A DNA stretch of 36,860 bases from Deltaproteobacteria bacterium (lineage in GTDB: Bacteria; Desulfobacterota; Binatia; Binatales; Binataceae): the NCBI GenBank assembly GCA_003135855.1, contig PNBD01000042.1, positions 20,638 to 57,497 on the forward strand. Direction: 5' to 3'. Shown in pieces: positions 32,220-36,860 of this stretch. Below the pieces are notes generated by a model that saw only the letters and a program-made list of their open reading frames with translations, had not been told where the DNA came from and searched no databases. A program made the translations under genes and the position numbers. Position 1 is the stretch's first letter. Each line of letters begins with the position of its first letter.

Positions 32220-34748
32220 ATGACCAAGAAAAGAATCACATCTTTTCGCGTTTCATTGAATCGCACGTCGGTCGCGCCGCGAGATGTCCGCGATAACGGG
32301 TCGTGTCATAGCACCCAGCAAACGAACGTCGTCACAAATCCTCACAAGCGACTGCATTGTCGTTTGTGGTCGTTGTTTGTATGTGCCGCGATTTGGCTGG
32401 CGGTCGGCCAGGCTGTTGCTGACGACCGACCGGCTCTGTTTCCAAAGGCGCCGCGCAATGCGCTGAATGCCAGCGCCACTTTCAAAGACCGCGCCGACGC
32501 GATAGTCACCGTGAACGCGTGCGGACGGGAGCTCGAGTATCTGAACATCCGCGCAGCAATGGCGGGCGGTGATTTGGCACTCCAAGGCGAACGCCTGACC
32601 AGCATCCTGATCGCAAAAACCGAGTGGTTGCGGTCCGGGCGACGGTTTTCTGACCCCTGCGAATCGACCGTTCAGTTTCCCAAGGCGGAAGAGGCGAGCT
32701 GGTCCCAGACGGCATCGCCGACCCACTGCGCCGTAGAAAAAGGCCGCGTAGTGGAGGGCGACAACGTTACCGTCTCAGTGAGCGTGGATTCAGTTTGCAT
32801 GCGACGTCAGGTAAATGACGCGATTCGCGCGATGATGAAGGACAGCCGGTTGGGCAGTTCAAAGGTTCCCTGCATCGAGACTTTCCGCGGCAGTAGCAAC
32901 GGCGAATGGGATACCAATGATCGGGAGCTCGTTCGTATCCTCTATATGGCGCGCAACGTTGTATTGAGTAATCGGCAGCCCTTGCTTGAGCCGGAAACGA
33001 TCGACGCCATGTACACGAATTTACTCGCGGCGCGGGGTCCACTGGGACCCGCAAGCTACAACGTGGTGGCAGGCTGCGGCGATGCCGGGGACGAACTCGG
33101 TACGCCTGAAGACACCGCCGACCGGCACGATTGGGGTAATGAGCTGCTCAGCGGAATCAGCGATGTGTTCAAGTGGCTGTTCGAGTTCTTGGTGAAGTCG
33201 GCAGCGAGGTCATTGCAAGTGGCGGGAGCAACCGTGATATGGCCGTTCATGGTTGCGTCAGGAAACGATCCAACGGCTCTGTTTGTTGACGCTCCGGAAA
33301 TCCCGGAGACCGAGAATCATCGGTTACAGATCGAGTCATCACGTTACCTCACCAACGTTGACCTTATCGAGCGCCTCGATAAGGAAGGATATGCCCACGC
33401 CGATGAAATCCGTGATGAAAACAAGGAGGTGCGCGAATGGCTGCTCCGGCGTCTGCAGAACATAACTGCGCACGACTTCATTGAATACAACGCCAAGCCA
33501 TATACCCGATATAGCCTCGAATCGATCGCTAACCTGTACGACTTCGGGGACGACCAGTTGAAGACCGCCGCTCACATCGTGCTCGACCTTTCGAGCGCGA
33601 AATTCGCTGTGGGGTCGAATCGGGGACGGCGCGTTGTACCTTACCGGCGGCTCGTCGAACACGAGGGAATCACACCCGACAAGGACGAAACACATCTTTA
33701 CAACTACCAGTCCGGCGCCGATCACGAAGTGGCGCGCGCGATTGTTCTAAACGGGCAGACGCAGCTACTAGAAGTGACTCGCGAAGTGGTGGTGAATGGG
33801 CAGAAGCAGCAGGTTCAGAGGGGCGAGCTGCGGCGCCAGGAAATCGGGGTTCTCGTCAATACCGCCGTCAGTTCCTACCGGCTGCCCCAGGCCGTCGTCG
33901 ATATGGCAGTGGACCGTGTGCAACCTCTCTCGCAGCGAGTCGGCCATGACGGCGTGGAGCAATTCGAACAGTCCCCTGCATTCACCATCAGCGCGGGCGG
34001 GATGCACACGCCAGCGGCCTATAGCACCCTCGGTTTTTCGAACAGCAACGACGAGGGTCTCGCCATGCCGACGGTCATCATCCCGACAATTGCGGGTCTC
34101 GACGTGGGTAACCTGTTCGGATTCTACGGCGAAAGCGATGGCAGGGATCGCCGTACCAATCTATGCCTGTGGAAGGGCTTCGCGTGTGGCGTTCGACCCA
34201 AGTTGCCCGACCTATTCGCGGGATGCCAGACGGTTACGTCGACAAGCACTGGTACAACGGTATTCTTTAACTCGAAAAAGTGTTTGCCGGCTGTCCCCGG
34301 TCCCCACTTCTACCTTGCGGCCAGACTGATCGACTGCAACGGTTTTCCATGCCCAAACGGCATGCAGTGGGGCTTGATGGAGATCGTCGAAGCACCCGAT
34401 GCCAAAGAGCAGGACGACCCTGCGTTCGACTTGTTCCGGACTCAACGGGGTCTCGCTCTCGCGGCGTCCCAGGTGGATATCACCGGCTCGGGTGTCTATG
34501 TCGCGGCCAATGGCGATCGCATCGGCTATCGCTTCGAGCCACTGACAAGAGCGGCGAAAGTGATCACCGTCAACGACATCTCCGTGGAATTTACCGGAGG
34601 CGGTGGAAACTTCTCGGCCGGCGGCGATCCATTGCGGAGCAGTCCTATAAGTTCTGACGGCAAAGGCCGCGCAACGATCGTGTCCCCGACGGGCGCTCGC
34701 GTCGACATCGATTTTTCGAGCTGGCCGAATCCGAAGCGCTCGCCATGA
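32220..34748 (+). CDS. Large secreted protein of unknown function
   Basis: The 842-residue product has a long basic lead of about 48 residues and then a signal-peptide-like core (LWSLFVCAAIWLAVGQAVAD), so export is likely. ATG 32220 is the only good start before this core; no Shine-Dalgarno sequence is seen. A hydrophobic/amphipathic stretch lies at about residues 308-345 (VFKWLFEFLVKSAARSLQVA). Several Cys are spread through the mature part (for example around residues 100, 150, 170 and 640-680), which could form disulphides. No known domain is recognised. It overlaps the beta-helix gene by ATGA (34745-34748), so the two are coupled. Confidence 0.82.
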   Translation: MTKKRITSFRVSLNRTSVAPRDVRDNGSCHSTQQTNVVTNPHKRLHCRLWSLFVCAAIWLAVGQAVADDRPALFPKAPRNALNASATFKDRADAIVTVNACGRELEYLNIRAAMAGGDLALQGERLTSILIAKTEWLRSGRRFSDPCESTVQFPKAEEASWSQTASPTHCAVEKGRVVEGDNVTVSVSVDSVCMRRQVNDAIRAMMKDSRLGSSKVPCIETFRGSSNGEWDTNDRELVRILYMARNVVLSNRQPLLEPETIDAMYTNLLAARGPLGPASYNVVAGCGDAGDELGTPEDTADRHDWGNELLSGISDVFKWLFEFLVKSAARSLQVAGATVIWPFMVASGNDPTALFVDAPEIPETENHRLQIESSRYLTNVDLIERLDKEGYAHADEIRDENKEVREWLLRRLQNITAHDFIEYNAKPYTRYSLESIANLYDFGDDQLKTAAHIVLDLSSAKFAVGSNRGRRVVPYRRLVEHEGITPDKDETHLYNYQSGADHEVARAIVLNGQTQLLEVTREVVVNGQKQQVQRGELRRQEIGVLVNTAVSSYRLPQAVVDMAVDRVQPLSQRVGHDGVEQFEQSPAFTISAGGMHTPAAYSTLGFSNSNDEGLAMPTVIIPTIAGLDVGNLFGFYGESDGRDRRTNLCLWKGFACGVRPKLPDLFAGCQTVTSTSTGTTVFFNSKKCLPAVPGPHFYLAARLIDCNGFPCPNGMQWGLMEIVEAPDAKEQDDPAFDLFRTQRGLALAASQVDITGSGVYVAANGDRIGYRFEPLTRAAKVITVNDISVEFTGGGGNFSAGGDPLRSSPISSDGKGRATIVSPTGARVDIDFSSWPNPKRSP

Positions 34749-36361
34749 AAAGCTGTGCACTCATGCTTATGTGGTTGATCTGCCTGCTGCCAGCAAAAGC
34801 GGCTTGGGCGGTTACGACTGTGCGCTTGTGCGACTCCGACACGCAGGCCGGCGCAGGACCGAATCTTCAACAAGCGCTCGCGGGCGGCGGCACGATCGTT
34901 TTCGCGTGCCCACGCGCGTCGGTTCGCGTGACGTCCCCGCACCGGGTTCCACCGGATACCGTACTCGACGGCGGCGATGCGGTTACTTTGGACGGCCATG
35001 GTCTCCCCGGCCCGTTCATCACCAGTTCTTCGGGTCGGGTATTTGTTCGCCGGATTACGATCCGCAATTTCACCGGTCGCCCCCCCTCGCGTCCTCCGGC
35101 GCCCGGGTATCTGTCGCTCGGCAGGCTATGGGGTTCTGTGCTCGAAGTCAGGGGAGATGCGGAGCTTGACCACGTCACTATCGAATCGTGCATTTCGCCG
35201 CTCAACGTGTCTGGTGACCTTGTAATCAGCGATTCGATGTTTCGCGCCAATAGTGGTGCGGGGCCGGACGCCTGGGGAACGACCATCATCAAGCGTTCAA
35301 CCTTTCTGGCAAACGAAAGCGGGCCGACGTTAAGGAGCGGCCGCGTCGACGACAGCGCCTTCATTGAAAATACGGGTATCGCCCTATCGGTGTCCGAACC
35401 CAGCGGTCCGGTAGGCATATTGCACTCGTCGTTTCAGCGCAATGCACTTGCGTTGCAGCTTTCCGAGCAATCGGCATTCGGCGGCGTGGCAACCGTCTCG
35501 GTCCGCAGCAACCGGTTCGAAGACAATACGCGCGGCGCGATCGCTTCTTTCGATATCGTCGAATTTGCGCGCGAACGTGGTATGCCGCCCTCGATGATTG
35601 CGAATTTGGAACGGCTGCCGGGCGCTCGCTACGAGCTCGCCTACGATCGTTTCCTGCGCAACAAGGGTGCGCGCGGCGCCGCCATCGATGTGGACTTGCG
35701 CCGGAGCGGCGGAATGACGGTGGTCGGTGGCTTGTTCATTGGAAACGTCGCAGCGGGAGAAGGCGGAGCGATTGCGGTTCGCGGCGGGACACTGAGAGTC
35801 AGTCACAGCCTCCTCCGCAGCAACCAGTCGGTCGGGCCTGGTTCAGCGATTCGCGCCGTCGCAGGTGCCGCGGCACGGCTCGAACTCAGCAACAGTCTGG
35901 TCATAGAAAACGTAGGACCAGGCGCAGCGATCGACGCTGACGCCGCTGCACTTGCGAATGTCACGATTGCACGCAACGAAGGGAAGGGATTGGCGGTTCG
36001 GTCGCCTTCATCGGTCGCGAATTCGATCCTGTCGGATAATAAGTCCGGAAACTGCTCGGGCCTGAGCGCACAAGCGTTTCACGGCGGAAATCTGCAGTTC
36101 GGTTCGACGGACTGTCCCGGGGTCGCGGTCGGCGATCCCTTCCTCGACGCTCTCTACGTACCGGAGCTTGGCAGTCCCGCACTCGAGCTCGGGGATGCGG
36201 CGATCTGCCGTTCTGACCCCGTGCGCGGGACTGACATCTTGTTTCAGGAGCGACTCGGCAGCGCATGCGCGCTCGGAGCATACGAACGAGCGCCGTTGCG
36301 GATCGTCGAGCAGATGCGCAACGACAGGCCTGCACGCGGGCCTGCGGAGAACAACCGATGA
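34745..36361 (+). CDS. Secreted right-handed parallel beta-helix protein
   Basis: The 538-residue protein has a signal peptide (ALMLMWLICLLPAKAAWA). The body is made of beta-helix rungs in which short strands repeat every 20-30 residues: VFVRRITIRNFTG, LDHVTIESCIS, VISDSMFRANSG, RVDDSAFIENTG, LEISNSLVIEN-like and LANVTIARNEG. It ends with NSILSDNKSGNC and a DP(V)xG...LGAYE tail as in choice-of-anchor-Q/polymorphic outer-membrane-type proteins. Such proteins are usually surface adhesins or polysaccharide-active. No lyase catalytic residues are claimed. Coupled to both neighbours by ATGA (34745-34748 and 36358-36361). Confidence 0.85.
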   Translation: MKSCALMLMWLICLLPAKAAWAVTTVRLCDSDTQAGAGPNLQQALAGGGTIVFACPRASVRVTSPHRVPPDTVLDGGDAVTLDGHGLPGPFITSSSGRVFVRRITIRNFTGRPPSRPPAPGYLSLGRLWGSVLEVRGDAELDHVTIESCISPLNVSGDLVISDSMFRANSGAGPDAWGTTIIKRSTFLANESGPTLRSGRVDDSAFIENTGIALSVSEPSGPVGILHSSFQRNALALQLSEQSAFGGVATVSVRSNRFEDNTRGAIASFDIVEFARERGMPPSMIANLERLPGARYELAYDRFLRNKGARGAAIDVDLRRSGGMTVVGGLFIGNVAAGEGGAIAVRGGTLRVSHSLLRSNQSVGPGSAIRAVAGAAARLELSNSLVIENVGPGAAIDADAAALANVTIARNEGKGLAVRSPSSVANSILSDNKSGNCSGLSAQAFHGGNLQFGSTDCPGVAVGDPFLDALYVPELGSPALELGDAAICRSDPVRGTDILFQERLGSACALGAYERAPLRIVEQMRNDRPARGPAENNR

Positions 36362-36860
36362 GCCGCCTCGCGACCGCGGCAATGCTGTGCTTGTGCCTGT
36401 GCGTGTGTGGTGCTGTTAGCAGCTCGGCATCACCGCTTGACGATGTGCTCGCCGCCGTTGCTGCGGAGCAGGCGGCACCATCGGTTCGGGCTGTACTGAA
36501 GCTCGAAAAGGAAAATGCCGTCAACGTCTACGTCGTGGAACGCGTCAAGCCCGATCGGCTGCGTATCGTTCTCAATCCCGATCAGTCTGCTGGCGAAATC
36601 GTGCTAATTGGAGCCACGACGTATTGGCGTGGACCCGCCGGCTGGAAGCGTATTCCCTCAGCGCGAGCGCCTGCGGTGGTACCGTTGGTGACGGGGCTGT
36701 TTTCGACCGGCCTCACCGACGTGACCGAACAGACTGCCTCGCCGTCGCGGCGGAACTTCACCGGGCATATGGCGTGGTCGAACCGCGGTGAACCCAACCT
36801 GGGCCAGTTGACGATTGCAGTGAACGTCGCGAGCAACTTGCCGGAACAATTGGTCTTCGA
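36358..36860 (+). CDS. LolA-like outer-membrane lipoprotein carrier/sorting protein (3' end outside window)
   Basis: The frame opens at ATG 36358 within ATGA and stays open to the window end (167 codons). It has a signal peptide (LCLCLCVCGAVSSSA, Cys-rich) and then LDDVLAAVAAEQ. The segments YVVERVKPDRLRIVL, GEIVLIGATTYWRGPAGWKR look like the concave beta-sheet of LolA-like proteins or related lipid/lipoprotein-binding half-barrels. As third gene of the operon it may help deliver or anchor the two secreted partners. The fold assignment rests on short segments only. Confidence 0.65.
   Translation, partial: MSRLATAAMLCLCLCVCGAVSSSASPLDDVLAAVAAEQAAPSVRAVLKLEKENAVNVYVVERVKPDRLRIVLNPDQSAGEIVLIGATTYWRGPAGWKRIPSARAPAVVPLVTGLFSTGLTDVTEQTASPSRRNFTGHMAWSNRGEPNLGQLTIAVNVASNLPEQLVF

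Noticed and set aside
1..36860. CRISPR arrays, tRNA, rRNA
   Set aside because: No regularly spaced identical repeats, cloverleaf-like segments or conserved rRNA blocks were noticed on reading through, though this was by eye only.

Overview
The window looks like one stretch of a moderately GC-rich (roughly 55-60 % by eye) Gram-negative chromosome. Outer-membrane barrels, a complete RND efflux cassette, lipoprotein signal peptides and a LolA-like protein indicate an outer membrane. The mix of amidohydrolases, CoA-transferase, hydratase, NHL-repeat and VOC proteins resembles uncultured soil or groundwater Desulfobacterota/Binatota-like lineages. That placement is an impression, not a measurement. 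No rRNA, tRNA or CRISPR array was recognised.

Layout. (1) 1-4686: the 3' part of an uncharacterised gene, then a large BNR/sialidase-like propeller protein with two choice-of-anchor-D-like domains and a C-terminal membrane anchor. (2) 4689-5598: a shortened, frameshifted insertion sequence with imperfect terminal inverted repeats. (3) 5768-8891: a VOC protein, an amidohydrolase and the stumps of a CoA-transferase and a PaaI thioesterase. (4) 8972-11710: a secreted NHL-repeat protein. (5) 11841-13837: a TetR regulator with an amber codon, an intact HpaH-type hydratase and a chimeric alpha/beta-hydrolase::SDR relic, which read as the remains of an aromatic meta-cleavage operon. (6) 14092-16120: a probable regulator relic, an intact MetA-type outer-membrane protein and a porin relic whose middle is inverted. 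(7) 16158-21899: an intact RND permease - adaptor - TolC operon. (8) 21955-26112: fragments of an unknown gene, a chloroperoxidase-like hydrolase, malic enzyme, PoxB, SdhB and FumC. (9) 26256-28822: a badly frameshifted AAA/TPR protein fused to a NucS-like nuclease domain, then the start of a membrane glycosyltransferase. (10) 29426-30553: an intact fatty acid desaturase. (11) 30692-32059: relics of an SDR, a glycoside-hydrolase-like lipoprotein and a DNA methyltransferase. (12) 32220-36860: three ATGA-coupled genes for secreted proteins (842-residue unknown, beta-helix, LolA-like), the last running off the window.

The main observation is the middle 27 kb. Intact genes alternate with pieces of recognisable genes that have lost their middles, starts or ends, or have been joined to unrelated genes, at more than a dozen junctions. 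The joins are sharp: recognisable family sequence stops on one side and different family sequence begins on the other. Either this is a real gene graveyard made by many short deletions, inversions and indels, or part of it is an assembly or sequencing artefact. Read mapping would decide. The strongest candidate for undescribed biology that is still intact is the translationally coupled secreted-protein operon at the right end.
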